Below are positions 50,447-59,802 of a stretch of 64,000 bases of DNA, one piece after another (positions within the stretch are counted from its first letter, which is position 1; the number at the start of each line of letters is the position of its first letter). The stretch covers positions 496,001 through 560,000 of the forward strand of contig NZ_AP021869.1 in the NCBI RefSeq assembly GCF_026001925.1. The letters are read 5' to 3'. Position numbers and translations under genes: made by a program. The DNA is from Vibrio gangliei (GTDB taxonomy: Bacteria > Pseudomonadota > Gammaproteobacteria > Enterobacterales > Vibrionaceae). The notes beneath the pieces were generated by a model, which made no database searches, was not told the origin of the DNA, and saw nothing but the letters and a program-made list of their open reading frames with translations.

Positions 50447-50688
50447 TTTTGGAGCTCTTGTTGGGCTAAGTCACTGATTTTTGTTTTTATGGTGGTTTTT
50501 TATTCTACTTTAATGTCTGAATGTTTTAATTTTGTTAAGTGAATAATTTTATTTATTTTGTGTTCATGTAGTTATTACGACTATTTTTATGTCGATTTTT
50601 GGTTACATTGTAGTGTTTTGTTGCCCTTTGCTTGCGTAATGAAATTGTTTTCTTCATTATCTAGCGTTCATTAATAGGGTGGAGTTTT

Positions 50689-50727
50689 ATGTTTTACCCT
50701 TACTCCGATGTACTACTATTATATTAA
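50689..50727 (+). CDS. Candidate Val/Leu leader peptide upstream of brnQ
   Basis: A 12-residue ORF, MFYPYSDVLLLY, with GGTGGAG ending four bases before its ATG. It has Val-Leu-Leu-Leu in succession (GTA CTA CTA TTA) just before the stop. Its TAA (50725-50727) overlaps the AAGGG ribosome site of brnQ, which begins 9 bases later in the same frame. The peptide's amino acids are substrates of the transporter encoded downstream, which suggests ribosome-mediated control of brnQ. This is inference; the ORF could be fortuitous. Confidence 0.5.
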   Translation: MFYPYSDVLLLY

Positions 50728-50736
50728 GGGTTTGTT

Positions 50737-52059
50737 TTGGACCAAAAGTTAAAATTAACCGATATCTGGGCATTAGGTTTTATGTTATTCGCCTTTTTCC
50801 TGGGAGCCGGTAACATCATTTTCCCACCACTAGCGGGGCAATTGGCGGGAGAGGAAGTGTACTCTACAATGCTAGGTTTTCTTAGCACTGCCGTTGGTCT
50901 GCCTTTACTTGGTATTATTGCGATTGCTTTAGTCGGCGGTGGTTGGGATAAACTGACGCAAGATCTACCAAAAACCGCTTCGACAGTCGTTGCTGTTTTA
51001 TTCTTCATTATTATTGGCCCTGCTTTTGCTGCACCTCGTACTGGTCTTGTGGCTTATGAGATGGGACTTAAACCTTTCATTGCGGAACCCACACAACTGC
51101 ATTTGACGGTATTTTCTATTACCTTTTTCGTCATTGCGATGTGCTTTGCTTGGTCACAAGGCAAATTATTGGATGTGATTGGCAAGGTATTAACGCCAGT
51201 GCTTTTCTTAGGTCTACTGAGCTTGTCTGTGATGGTATTTTTAAACCCGCAAGGTGACATTATTGCAGCGCAAGCTAATTATGCATCACAGCCATTTAGT
51301 ACCGGCTTCTTAGATGGTTACAACACCATGGACACCTTTGCTGCCTTAATGTTTGGTACTTTAATTATTGAAGCGTTGCGTGGGAAAAGCATTACCGAAA
51401 AACGTGCTGTCACTCGTTATGTTACCTATGCTGCTTTTATTGCTGCAGGTGGTTTAGCATTGGTGTATGTGTCTTTATTCTACTTAGGGGCAACCAGTAA
51501 TAGTATTGCCGCTGGATTGGATAACGGTGGTGCGATTTTAAGTGTGTATGTACAAGCACTATTTGGTACTGAAGGCCAGTTAGTATTGACTACTATTGTT
51601 TTACTGGCGTGCTTAACCACGTCAATTGGTTTGATTTCAGCTTGTGCAGATTACTTTAGTTCACTTTCACCTTTGAGCTATAAAGCATGGGTATTGATTG
51701 TTGGTTGCGTGTGTGCGTTAGTGGCCAATGTTGGCTTAACTCAACTGATTGCATTATCGGTACCGGTTTTGTTTGCGCTGTATCCAGTCGCCATTGCCAT
51801 TGTTCTTCTGACTTTAGTGCGCTCACGTCTACCAAACCGTGCGCTTGCTTATCGTGTCGTGGTGTGCATTTCTCTCATGTTTGCTTTGATTGATGCGGCT
51901 AAAGCGTTGAATATGGACATGAGCTTGTTTAACTTCTTACCGTTATTTGATTACGGTATGGCGTGGATGTTACCAACGATTGCCGCGATTGCTGCGATGC
52001 TGTTTGCGCCAAAAGTGCAACAAGAGCCTGCTGTTGAGTTAAAGGAAGACTTAGCTTAA
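50737..52059 (+). CDS. brnQ: Branched-chain amino acid transport system II carrier protein
   Basis: BrnQ is a Na+- or H+-coupled carrier for Leu, Val and Ile. The 440-residue membrane protein has about twelve helices and the family N-terminus LTDIWALGFMLFAFFLGAGNIIFPP. The start codon is TTG at 50737, supported by AAGGG six bases upstream and by homology; an in-frame TAA at 50725 rules out any longer form. A weak start codon plus an overlapping leader ORF suggests regulated translation. The terminator follows at 52110. Confidence 0.94.
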   Translation: MDQKLKLTDIWALGFMLFAFFLGAGNIIFPPLAGQLAGEEVYSTMLGFLSTAVGLPLLGIIAIALVGGGWDKLTQDLPKTASTVVAVLFFIIIGPAFAAPRTGLVAYEMGLKPFIAEPTQLHLTVFSITFFVIAMCFAWSQGKLLDVIGKVLTPVLFLGLLSLSVMVFLNPQGDIIAAQANYASQPFSTGFLDGYNTMDTFAALMFGTLIIEALRGKSITEKRAVTRYVTYAAFIAAGGLALVYVSLFYLGATSNSIAAGLDNGGAILSVYVQALFGTEGQLVLTTIVLLACLTTSIGLISACADYFSSLSPLSYKAWVLIVGCVCALVANVGLTQLIALSVPVLFALYPVAIAIVLLTLVRSRLPNRALAYRVVVCISLMFALIDAAKALNMDMSLFNFLPLFDYGMAWMLPTIAAIAAMLFAPKVQQEPAVELKEDLA

Positions 52060-52109
52060 TTCTGGCTATTCGTTGCAAACCTAAGCAATGAATTGATGAA
52101 ATAAGAAAG

Positions 52110-52139
52110 GCTGAATGAAACGTATCATTCAGCTTTTTT
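52110..52139 (+). terminator. Terminator of brnQ
   Basis: GCTGAATGA (52110-52118) pairs with TCATTCAGC (52125-52133), loop AACGTA, followed by six T residues. Confidence 0.85.
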
Positions 52140-52169
52140 CTTTTTATATCAGTTTTATTGAGTGTGGAC

Positions 52170-52688
52170 TCACAAGCTATCGTGGTATTCCACTAAGATC
52201 TGTTCACACCAAGTGGCAATGCGCTCATCGCTGAGTTCGTATTGTGAATCTTCATCTAACGCTAAACCGACAAAGTGGCTTTTGTCTGCGGTTAAGGCTT
52301 TTGACTTTTCGAACTCGTAACCTTGATTTGGCCAATAACCGAGAACATTAACCCCCGTCGGGAGTAGCTCGTCGTGCAGCATCCCCATCGCATCGAGAAA
52401 CCATTCGCCATAGCCTTCTTGATCGCCGAGTCCGAATAAAGCGACGTACTTGCCGTTTAGAGATAGACCATCGAGTTGCTGCCATACTGCACTCCAATCT
52501 TCTTGAATCTCACCGAAATCCCAAGTTGAAATTCCTAAAATCAGAAAATCATAATCTTGCATCGTTGAAACCGGGGTGTCTTTCACATTATAGATGTCGA
52601 CTAACTCTTCACCGATGATAGCGCGAATTTTCTCTGATGCCATTTCTGTATAACAGGTGCTTGAACCGTAGAATAAACCAATCTTCAT
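52170..52688 (-). CDS. fldB: Flavodoxin FldB
   Basis: A 172-residue flavodoxin, an FMN-carrying electron donor. [21 protein letters not shown] binds the FMN phosphate, [12 protein letters not shown] and [17 protein letters not shown] supply the isoalloxazine loops; the STCYTE loop is typical of FldB rather than FldA. It is divergent from xerD, the same context as E. coli fldB. Confidence 0.93.
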   Translation of the reverse strand: MKIGLFYGSSTCYTEMASEKIRAIIGEELVDIYNVKDTPVSTMQDYDFLILGISTWDFGEIQEDWSAVWQQLDGLSLNGKYVALFGLGDQEGYGEWFLDAMGMLHDELLPTGVNVLGYWPNQGYEFEKSKALTADKSHFVGLALDEDSQYELSDERIATWCEQILVEYHDSL

Positions 52689-52829
52689 AACTTACTTTGA
52701 ACGTTTGATTAACTTTGGTGGGTATTGTAGCGAGAATGAGGGTGGCTTGATAGTTTTGCCGAAAATTGGTGGCAATTATAGGTGGGCTACCGTACGATCA
52801 ACGCAAGTTTTCTTTAAAGTGAGTGTGCT

Positions 52830-53735
52830 GTGGCTGTGAATCAATCGGAATTAGCGTTAGTAGAACGTTTTTTAGATGCGATTTGGCTTGAGAAAGGTTT
52901 ATCGGAAAACACACTGCAATCGTACCGTCATGATTTGGATAAACTGGCGCTATGGCTTGGTGAAAATGGGCTTTCTTTAATCACCCTCAGCGCTTTTGAT
53001 TTGCAGGCTTATCAAGCGTGGCTCGTTGATAAAGCGTATAAGCAAACTTCGCGTGCCAGAATGTTGTCGGCAATTCGGCGCCTATTCCAATATTTGCACC
53101 GTGAGAAACTGCGTGACGATGATCCAAGCGCGCTGCTGGTTGCCCCCAAACTGCCAAAGCGTTTACCCAAAGATTTATCTGAACAGCAAGTCGATGCTTT
53201 GCTTGAAGCGCCGATCGTGGAAGACCCGCTTGAGCTGCGCGATAAAGCCATGCTGGAGCTGTTATATGCAACCGGTTTACGTGTCACCGAGCTGGTTAGC
53301 TTAACCATGGAAAACATGAGCTTGCGCCAAGGTGTAGTGCGTGTGATGGGTAAAGGGGGCAAAGAGCGTTTGGTGCCGATGGGGGAAAATGCCATTGAAT
53401 GGATCGAAACCTATCTAGAGCAAGGTCGCCCGGCGTTATTAGGTGAGAAAAGTTCCGATGTGGTGTTTCCAAGTAAACGAGCCAAACAAATGACGCGCCA
53501 AACCTTTTGGCATCGAATTAAATTTTACGCCCAACATGCGGGTATTGATTCGGAAGCACTGTCACCGCACGTATTGCGTCATGCTTTTGCCACACATTTA
53601 TTAAATCACGGCGCGGATCTCAGGGTAGTCCAAATGCTGCTTGGTCATAGTGACTTATCCACCACACAAATTTATACTCATGTAGCAACAGAACGATTAA
53701 AACAAATCCATCATGAACATCACCCTCGCGCGTGA
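52830..53735 (+). CDS. xerD: Site-specific tyrosine recombinase XerD
   Basis: XerD resolves chromosome dimers at dif with XerC. All six catalytic residues are present: Arg151, Lys175, His247, Arg250, His273 and nucleophile Tyr282 (each three above E. coli numbering). 301 residues from GTG 52830; a second GTG at 52836 is possible. It starts a run xerD-dsbC-yqfB-recJ-prfB-lysS in one direction, as in E. coli except for the inserted yqfB. Confidence 0.96.
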   Translation: MAVNQSELALVERFLDAIWLEKGLSENTLQSYRHDLDKLALWLGENGLSLITLSAFDLQAYQAWLVDKAYKQTSRARMLSAIRRLFQYLHREKLRDDDPSALLVAPKLPKRLPKDLSEQQVDALLEAPIVEDPLELRDKAMLELLYATGLRVTELVSLTMENMSLRQGVVRVMGKGGKERLVPMGENAIEWIETYLEQGRPALLGEKSSDVVFPSKRAKQMTRQTFWHRIKFYAQHAGIDSEALSPHVLRHAFATHLLNHGADLRVVQMLLGHSDLSTTQIYTHVATERLKQIHHEHHPRA

Positions 53736-53768
53736 GGAAAGGTTCTTTTTGCATTTTTAAGGAATGTT

Positions 53769-54539
53769 ATGCATTTATTTTCTTTGGCTAAGCGATTCAG
53801 CCGTTCTTTTTCAGCTTTTAGATTTAAAAGTGTGCTTGCTTGTGGTTTCGCTTTGCTCAGTTTTCATAGCTATGCAGCGGGCGCCAATAAGGAAGAGATC
53901 AGTGCCCGTTTTATCAACCTTGGCATTATGGTGACCGACGTTGCCGCTTCTCCTATTAATGGTTTATATGAAGTGACTACGAATCAGGGGCTTTTTTACG
54001 CTTCTGAAAACGGTGATTTCTTTATTCAAGGCAAAATGTACAGCTTAGATAAACAAGGTAACTTTACTGATTTGCTCGCTAAAAAATACGCTAAAGACAT
54101 TGAGAAGTTTGCCGATGATATGATCATCTACAAAGCAAAAGATGAAAAGTATGTGGTGACGGTCTTTACTGATATTACCTGTGGTTACTGCGTAAAACTG
54201 CACAAAGAAATGCAGAAATATAACGATGCTGGGATTACCGTTCGCTACATGGCATACCCGCGTCAAGGGCCAAAAGGCGAAGTGGCGGATGCTATGGCGA
54301 AAGTATGGTGTGCGGATGATCGTAAGAAAGCATTAGATGATGTGAAGATTAATCGTCGCTTTGATTTTGACTCTAAAAACTTGCCAACATGCCAAAAAAT
54401 GATTGCAGACCAATATGCGTTTGGTGCGCAACTGGGCATTAGTGGTACGCCTGCTATTTTGCTGTCTAATGGAAGGCTAGTGGGTGGTTACTTACCTGCA
54501 AGCGATTTATTAGAAGCATTAAAAGCAGAAAACCTATAA
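53769..54539 (+). CDS. dsbC: Thiol:disulfide interchange protein DsbC
   Basis: DsbC is the periplasmic disulfide isomerase. The 256-residue precursor has a signal peptide with a long basic n-region (ending near HSYAAG), a dimerisation domain and a thioredoxin fold with CGYC at 138-141 and the cis-proline loop ISGTPAI. Two further cysteines (WCADD and LPTCQK) match the structural disulfide of the family. AAGGAATGTT precedes the ATG. Its stop overlaps the next ATG by one base. Confidence 0.95.
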   Translation: MHLFSLAKRFSRSFSAFRFKSVLACGFALLSFHSYAAGANKEEISARFINLGIMVTDVAASPINGLYEVTTNQGLFYASENGDFFIQGKMYSLDKQGNFTDLLAKKYAKDIEKFADDMIIYKAKDEKYVVTVFTDITCGYCVKLHKEMQKYNDAGITVRYMAYPRQGPKGEVADAMAKVWCADDRKKALDDVKINRRFDFDSKNLPTCQKMIADQYAFGAQLGISGTPAILLSNGRLVGGYLPASDLLEALKAENL

Positions 54540-54868
54540 TGAAGCCTGCTCAAACTGCACCAACAGAAATGACCTTTTTTGCCCGTTTTGAATCCGATAT
54601 TCTGGCGGGCAAAAAGACCATTACCATTCGTGATGAATCGGAGAGTCATTATGTGCCGGGCTCGGTGGTTAACGTCTCAACCTTAGAAGAAGGGCGAGCG
54701 TTTTGCCGTTTAAAGATTCTTGCCGTGACACCGCTCCGTTATTCTCAACTTAATGACTTTCACGCGCAGCAAGAGAATATGACCTTGCCGCAGCTTAAAT
54801 CGGTCATTGAAGATATTTATCCCGGGCAAGAGTATTTGTACTTGATCGAGTATCAACTTGTTTCTTAG
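54539..54868 (+). CDS. yqfB: N4-acetylcytidine amidohydrolase, ASCH domain (YqfB)
   Basis: A 109-residue ASCH-domain enzyme; E. coli YqfB hydrolyses N4-acetylcytidine. The predicted catalytic set is present: Lys26 and Thr29 in GKKTITIRDESESH and Glu79 in HAQQENMTLPQLK, the counterparts of E. coli Lys21, Thr24 and Glu74. The start overlaps the dsbC stop (TAATG), implying translational coupling. ATG 54569 at Met11 is a shorter alternative that would match the E. coli N-terminus more closely. Confidence 0.9.
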   Translation: MKPAQTAPTEMTFFARFESDILAGKKTITIRDESESHYVPGSVVNVSTLEEGRAFCRLKILAVTPLRYSQLNDFHAQQENMTLPQLKSVIEDIYPGQEYLYLIEYQLVS

Positions 54869-54922
54869 TCGCCTGTTTCAAGGTTTCATTACTGTTTAAT
54901 GATTTAACTGTATAAGATTATT

Positions 54923-56686
54923 ATGACCACCATTTCCCGCCGTCCTGATGTTGACCTTTCCCTTTTGCCAGATTCGGTCCCAGCTCTGCTACGTCGAATT
55001 TACATTAATCGAAAAATTACTGATGTCAGCCAGTTAGAAAAAGGAGCTAAGGGGCTGCATTCTTACCAAGCTTTACATGGTATCTCAAATGCTGTTCATT
55101 TGCTTTTTCAAGCCATTAAAGAACAGCAGCGCATTATTGTGGTTGGTGATTTTGATGCGGATGGGGCAACCAGTTCGGCGTTATCCGTCTTGGCAATTCG
55201 TATGTTGGGCAGCAGTAATGTCGATTATTTGGTGCCGAATCGATTTGAAGATGGTTACGGTCTTAGCCCTGAAGTGGTGGATCAAGCGATTGAACGTGGC
55301 GCGCAAGTGATTATGACGGTGGATAATGGTGTGTCATCGATTGAAGGCGTCAAATACGCCAAACAAAATGGTTTGATGGTGATTGTGACCGACCATCACT
55401 TGCCCGGCAGTGTATTGCCAGAAGCGGATGCCATGGTCAATCCCAATTTACAGCAATGTGCATTTCCATCTAAAGCGTTGGCAGGCGTTGGCGTCGCATT
55501 TTATTTGATGTTGGCACTGCGTGCTGAAATGCGGGCGCAAGGTTGGTTTGCTGAGCAGCAGATCCCTGAGCCGAATTTAGCTGAGTTACTCGATTTAGTG
55601 GCGCTTGGTACGGTCGCTGACGTCGTACCACTGGACGATAATAACCGTATTTTAGTGCATCAAGGTTTGCAGCGTATTCGTGCTGGTAAAGCACGTCCGG
55701 GTATTGCGGCGTTAATTGAAGTGGCAAAACGGGATGCGAAACGTTTAGTGGCAGCGGATTTTGGTTTTGCGTTAGGGCCAAGAATTAATGCCGCAGGTCG
55801 TTTGGAAGATATGTCGTTTGGGGTTGAGTTGTTATTGTGCAATAACATTCATGCCGCACGTCGTATGGCGAGTGAATTGGATGGTTTAAATCAAATGCGT
55901 CGCGAAATTGAGCAAGGCATGAAACAAGAAGCGATGGCATTTTGTGAACGCATGCTGAATGCAGGAGGAGGTTTAGCTAATAAGTCTGCTCTACCGTATG
56001 GTTTAACCTTATTCCAAGCTGATTGGCATCAAGGCGTGATTGGTATTTTAGCCTCGCGTATTAAAGATGAGTTCCATCGTCCCGTGATTGCGTTTGCAGA
56101 TGGTGGTGAATTAGCCGATGGACAAGGCTCGTTAAAAGGCTCTTGTCGCTCGATTCCTGGCTTACACATGCGCGATGTACTGGATAAGATTGATACCTTG
56201 AACCCTGGCATTATCGTCAAATTTGGTGGCCATGCCATGGCAGCAGGACTCACCATTTACCAGAATAAATTTGAATTGTTTTCTAAACTGTTTGATCAAG
56301 CAGTGCGAGAAGAGCTGGATGAATCGGCATTAGAAGGCGTGTTGCTTTCTGATGGCGAACTGATGCCAGAAGAGTTTTCTATGCACACGGCGGAATTATT
56401 GCGTGCCGGTGGCCCATGGGGACAAGCGTTTCCTGAACCATTATTTGATGGTGAATTTAAACTCTTGCATCAAAAGCTGGTGGGCGAAAAACACTTAAAA
56501 GTCATGCTTGAACCGCTGTTTAAAGGTCATTCAACCGGCATTATGGTCGACGGGATTGCATTTAATGTTGATTTGCGTCGTTGGCCGGATGCCTCAGTCA
56601 AAACGGTGCGTTTAGCTTATAAGCTCGATATTAATGAATTTCGTGGTAATCAATCGCTGCAATTGATGATTGAGCATATGGAATAA
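54923..56686 (+). CDS. recJ: Single-stranded-DNA-specific exonuclease RecJ
   Basis: RecJ is the 5'-3' ssDNA exonuclease of recombination and mismatch repair. The 587-residue protein has the DHH-family metal motifs VVGDFDADGATSSA, TVDNGVSS, VTDHHLPG and LGTVADVVPLDDNNR, then the DHHA1 segment with KFGGHAMAAGLTI, and an OB-fold C-terminus. It lies between yqfB and prfB on one strand. Confidence 0.96.
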   Translation: MTTISRRPDVDLSLLPDSVPALLRRIYINRKITDVSQLEKGAKGLHSYQALHGISNAVHLLFQAIKEQQRIIVVGDFDADGATSSALSVLAIRMLGSSNVDYLVPNRFEDGYGLSPEVVDQAIERGAQVIMTVDNGVSSIEGVKYAKQNGLMVIVTDHHLPGSVLPEADAMVNPNLQQCAFPSKALAGVGVAFYLMLALRAEMRAQGWFAEQQIPEPNLAELLDLVALGTVADVVPLDDNNRILVHQGLQRIRAGKARPGIAALIEVAKRDAKRLVAADFGFALGPRINAAGRLEDMSFGVELLLCNNIHAARRMASELDGLNQMRREIEQGMKQEAMAFCERMLNAGGGLANKSALPYGLTLFQADWHQGVIGILASRIKDEFHRPVIAFADGGELADGQGSLKGSCRSIPGLHMRDVLDKIDTLNPGIIVKFGGHAMAAGLTIYQNKFELFSKLFDQAVREELDESALEGVLLSDGELMPEEFSMHTAELLRAGGPWGQAFPEPLFDGEFKLLHQKLVGEKHLKVMLEPLFKGHSTGIMVDGIAFNVDLRRWPDASVKTVRLAYKLDINEFRGNQSLQLMIEHME

Positions 56687-56808
56687 AGATGACTATTCGA
56701 CGCGAAGAAGTTAGAAAACACCTGTATATTCGGCGTTTATTTAGGTAGAATTCTGCGCCTATATACGTATAAGAAATACCCAATCTCTTAAATAAGCGAT
56801 GAACCAAC

Positions 56809-57907
56809 ATGTTTGAAATCAATCCTATTAAATATCGCCTGCAGGACGTTGCTGAACGCACCAATGTTCTGAGGGGGTACCTTTGACTACGATGCTAAGA
56901 AAGAGCGTCTAGAAGAAGTCAATGCCGAGCTAGAACAACCGGATGTGTGGAACGAACCTGAGCGCGCTCAAGCCTTAGGTAAAGAACGTTCTGCATTAGA
57001 AGCGGTGGTGGAAACCATCGATCAGCTGGATCAAGGTTGTGATGACGTTGAGGGTTTATTAGAGCTTGCCGTCGAAGAGCAAGATCAAGAAACCTTTGAT
57101 GAGATTGAACCGGAACTTGCCGACCTTGAAGCCAAACTCGAGCAACTTGAGTTTCGTCGTATGTTCTCTGGTGATCATGATGCGTCTGATTGTTATATCG
57201 ACTTACAGTCAGGCTCTGGCGGTACTGAAGCTCAGGATTGGACTTCAATGATGCTGCGCATGTATTTGCGTTGGGCAGAAGCAAAAGGCTTTAAAACCGA
57301 AGTGATCGAAGTGTCAGAAGGTGACGTGGCGGGTTTGAAATCAGCAACGGTACGAATTTCAGGTGAATACGCATATGGTTGGTTACGCACTGAAACTGGC
57401 GTGCATCGCTTAGTTCGTAAATCACCGTTTGATTCAGGTGGCCGTCGCCATACCTCATTTGCTTCAGCGTTTATTTACCCTGAGATTGACGACAATATTG
57501 ACATTGAAATTAACCCAGCGGATCTACGTATTGATGTATACCGTGCGTCGGGCGCAGGTGGTCAGCACGTCAACACCACTGAATCGGCGGTTCGTATTAC
57601 TCACGTTCCAACCAATATCGTGGTGCAATGTCAGAACGATCGTTCGCAACATAAAAACAAAGATCAAGCAATGAAACAGCTTCGTGCGAAATTGTTTGAG
57701 TTTGAATTGCAAAAGCAAAACGCCGAAAAACAAGCCAACGAAGATGCGAAATCTGACATTGGTTGGGGCAGCCAAATTCGTTCGTACGTATTAGATGATT
57801 CTCGTATTAAAGATCTACGTACTGGCGTTGAAAACCGCAACACTCAAGCGGTACTGGATGGCGATCTTGACAAGTTTATTGAAGCAAGTTTGAAATCTGG
57901 CTTATAA
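56809..57907 (+). CDS. prfB: Peptide chain release factor 2 with programmed +1 frameshift
   Basis: RF2 reads UAA and UGA. Coding is join(56809-56883, 56885-57907), 365 residues as in E. coli. The first 25 codons end at CTT TGA (56881-56886); ribosomes slip forward one base and continue with GAC. The slip site CTTTGAC and the internal Shine-Dalgarno AGGGGG (56872-56877), three bases upstream, are both canonical. The specificity motif SPF (RKSPFDSGG) and the catalytic GGQ (SGAGGQHVN) are present. The residue before SGAGGQ is Ala, the active form, unlike Thr246 of E. coli K-12. Confidence 0.97.
56872..56887 (+). promoter_or_regulatory. RF2 autoregulatory frameshift signal
   Basis: AGGGGG, spacer TAC, slippery CTT, stop TGA, then C. 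Low RF2 slows termination at TGA and favours the +1 shift, raising RF2. All elements match the E. coli signal. Confidence 0.95.
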
Positions 57908-58011
57908 GTCGATTAATACTCACTTGCAGCAACATAATTTCCTCTTCTATCTCACTAGATAAGTCAAAACTAGAGAAAATAGAAGTAAACAAATATTGAA
58001 AAGGGCACATG

Positions 58012-59535
58012 ATGACTGAATCAAACAGCCAAAACCAAATCGATGCAGTAGAAGAAAACAAATTGATCGCTGAGCGTCGTGCAAAACTCGATCATATCCG
58101 TCAAAGCTGTAAAGCAAACGGTCACCCAAATGATTTCCGTCGTGAACATTTAGCGGGCGATCTTCAAGCGGAATTCGGTGAAAAAACCAAAGAAGAGCTA
58201 GAAGAATTGAATCACATTGTCGCCATTGCTGGTCGTGTTATGGCGAAGCGTGGTCCATTCCTTGTAATCCAAGAAACGTCTGGCCGTATTCAAGCATACG
58301 CGGCAAAAGATGTACAAAAAGAGCTGAAAGAAAAATACCAAGGTTTAGACATCGGTGACATCATCGGTGTGAAAGGTGCGCTGCACAAATCAGGTAAAGG
58401 CGATCTTTACGTGAATATGGAAGAATACGAGTTGCTAACAAAAGCACTGCGCCCACTTCCAGAAAAATTCCACGGTCTAACAGACCAAGAAATGCGTTAC
58501 CGTCAGCGTTATGTTGATCTCATCGTAAACGAAGATTCACGCACTGCATTCATCATTCGCTCTAAGCTTGTGATGGCGATTCGTAACTTCATGGCGAAAA
58601 AAGGCTTCCTAGAAGTTGAAACGCCAATGATGCACGTTATTCCTGGTGGTGCGACTGCTCGTCCATTCATCACGCACCACAATGCGCTTGATATCGACAT
58701 GTACTTGCGTGTTGCGCCAGAGCTTTACTTGAAGCGTTTGGTTGTGGGTGGCTTTGATCGTGTATTCGAAGTAAACCGTAACTTCCGTAACGAAGGCTTG
58801 TCTCCACGTCATAACCCAGAATTCACAATGATGGAATTCTACATGGCGTATGCGGATTACAAAGATCTGATGGATCTGACGGAAGAGCTTCTAAGCACTG
58901 TAGCGGTGGAAGTACTTGGTAACACAGCAATGCCTTATGGTGATGAAATGGTTGAGTTCGGTGGCCAATATGCTCGCATGAGCATGTTGGATGCAATCAA
59001 GCACTACAACCCAGATCACGCAGAGATCCAAGCGCTAACAGAAGAAGGTGTTAAAGATCGCGATCTTATGGTGAAAATTGCCAAATCTGTTCACGTTGAA
59101 GTGGAAAGCTTCTGGACTTGTGGTCAGCTTCTTGAAGAGATCTTCGGTGAAACCGCTGAACCTAAGCTAATCCAACCCACTTTCATCACTGGCTACCCAG
59201 CAGATATTTCTCCGCTTGCTCGTCGTAGCGATGACAACCCATTCTTCACTGATCGCTTTGAATTCTTCATTGGTGGCCGTGAAGTCGCCAATGGTTTCTC
59301 TGAGCTTAATGATGCAGAAGACCAAGACGCGCGTTTTAAAGCACAAGTTGAAGCAAAAGATGCGGGTGATGATGAAGCGATGTTCTACGATGCAGACTAC
59401 ATCACTGCACTAGAGCACGGCCTACCGCCAACAGCCGGCCAGGGTATTGGTATCGACCGTCTAGCAATGTTATTTACCAACACGCATACTATTCGCGATG
59501 TGATCCTTTTCCCTGCGATGCGTCCACAGCAGTAA
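58012..59535 (+). CDS. lysS: Lysyl-tRNA synthetase, class II
   Basis: Charges tRNA-Lys. The 507-residue class IIb enzyme has an OB-fold anticodon domain (about 60-150) and the catalytic core: motif 1 near [12 protein letters not shown], motif 2 [19 protein letters not shown] and motif 3 [11 protein letters not shown]. Two ATG codons are adjacent (58009, 58012); AAAAGGG ends about six bases before the second, so I favour 58012. prfB-lysS is the usual order; a strong terminator follows. Confidence 0.97.
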   Translation: MTESNSQNQIDAVEENKLIAERRAKLDHIRQSCKANGHPNDFRREHLAGDLQAEFGEKTKEELEELNHIVAIAGRVMAKRGPFLVIQETSGRIQAYAAKDVQKELKEKYQGLDIGDIIGVKGALHKSGKGDLYVNMEEYELLTKALRPLPEKFHGLTDQEMRYRQRYVDLIVNEDSRTAFIIRSKLVMAIRNFMAKKGFLEVETPMMHVIPGGATARPFITHHNALDIDMYLRVAPELYLKRLVVGGFDRVFEVNRNFRNEGLSPRHNPEFTMMEFYMAYADYKDLMDLTEELLSTVAVEVLGNTAMPYGDEMVEFGGQYARMSMLDAIKHYNPDHAEIQALTEEGVKDRDLMVKIAKSVHVEVESFWTCGQLLEEIFGETAEPKLIQPTFITGYPADISPLARRSDDNPFFTDRFEFFIGGREVANGFSELNDAEDQDARFKAQVEAKDAGDDEAMFYDADYITALEHGLPPTAGQGIGIDRLAMLFTNTHTIRDVILFPAMRPQQ

Positions 59536-59586
59536 TATCGAATATTCTCAAATGCTAAGCTCAATAGGCCTTAGCTATTCGTTCTT

Positions 59587-59616
59587 AAACCCACCATCTC
59601 ATTGGTGGGTTTTTTA
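59587..59616 (+). terminator. Terminator downstream of lysS
   Basis: A perfect 10-bp stem (59587-59596 with 59603-59612) with a 6-base loop and T-run. Confidence 0.88.
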
Positions 59617-59802
59617 TTTCAATGACTCGTAAACTTGCCTACAAGCATCTATTTTTATTTAATAAATACTATGTCTCAAATTTAAGAAAACCTTTCATAG
59701 CCTTCTCGATTTAGCTCTGTATGATAATTAATCAATTAAAACAGAGGATTAATTGAATTTTGGTCAATATTGACTAAACGTTGTAGGGCTGAGGAAACAA
59801 CA

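Noticed and set aside
53012..53395. Antisense frame of 127 codons within xerD
   Set aside because: Shadow of xerD with Ser/Arg-rich low-complexity translation; no start signals.
56945..57907. prfB taken as starting at the GTG at 56945
   Set aside because: This ignores the programmed frameshift; the upstream 25-codon ORF, internal Shine-Dalgarno and CTTTGAC slip site are canonical.
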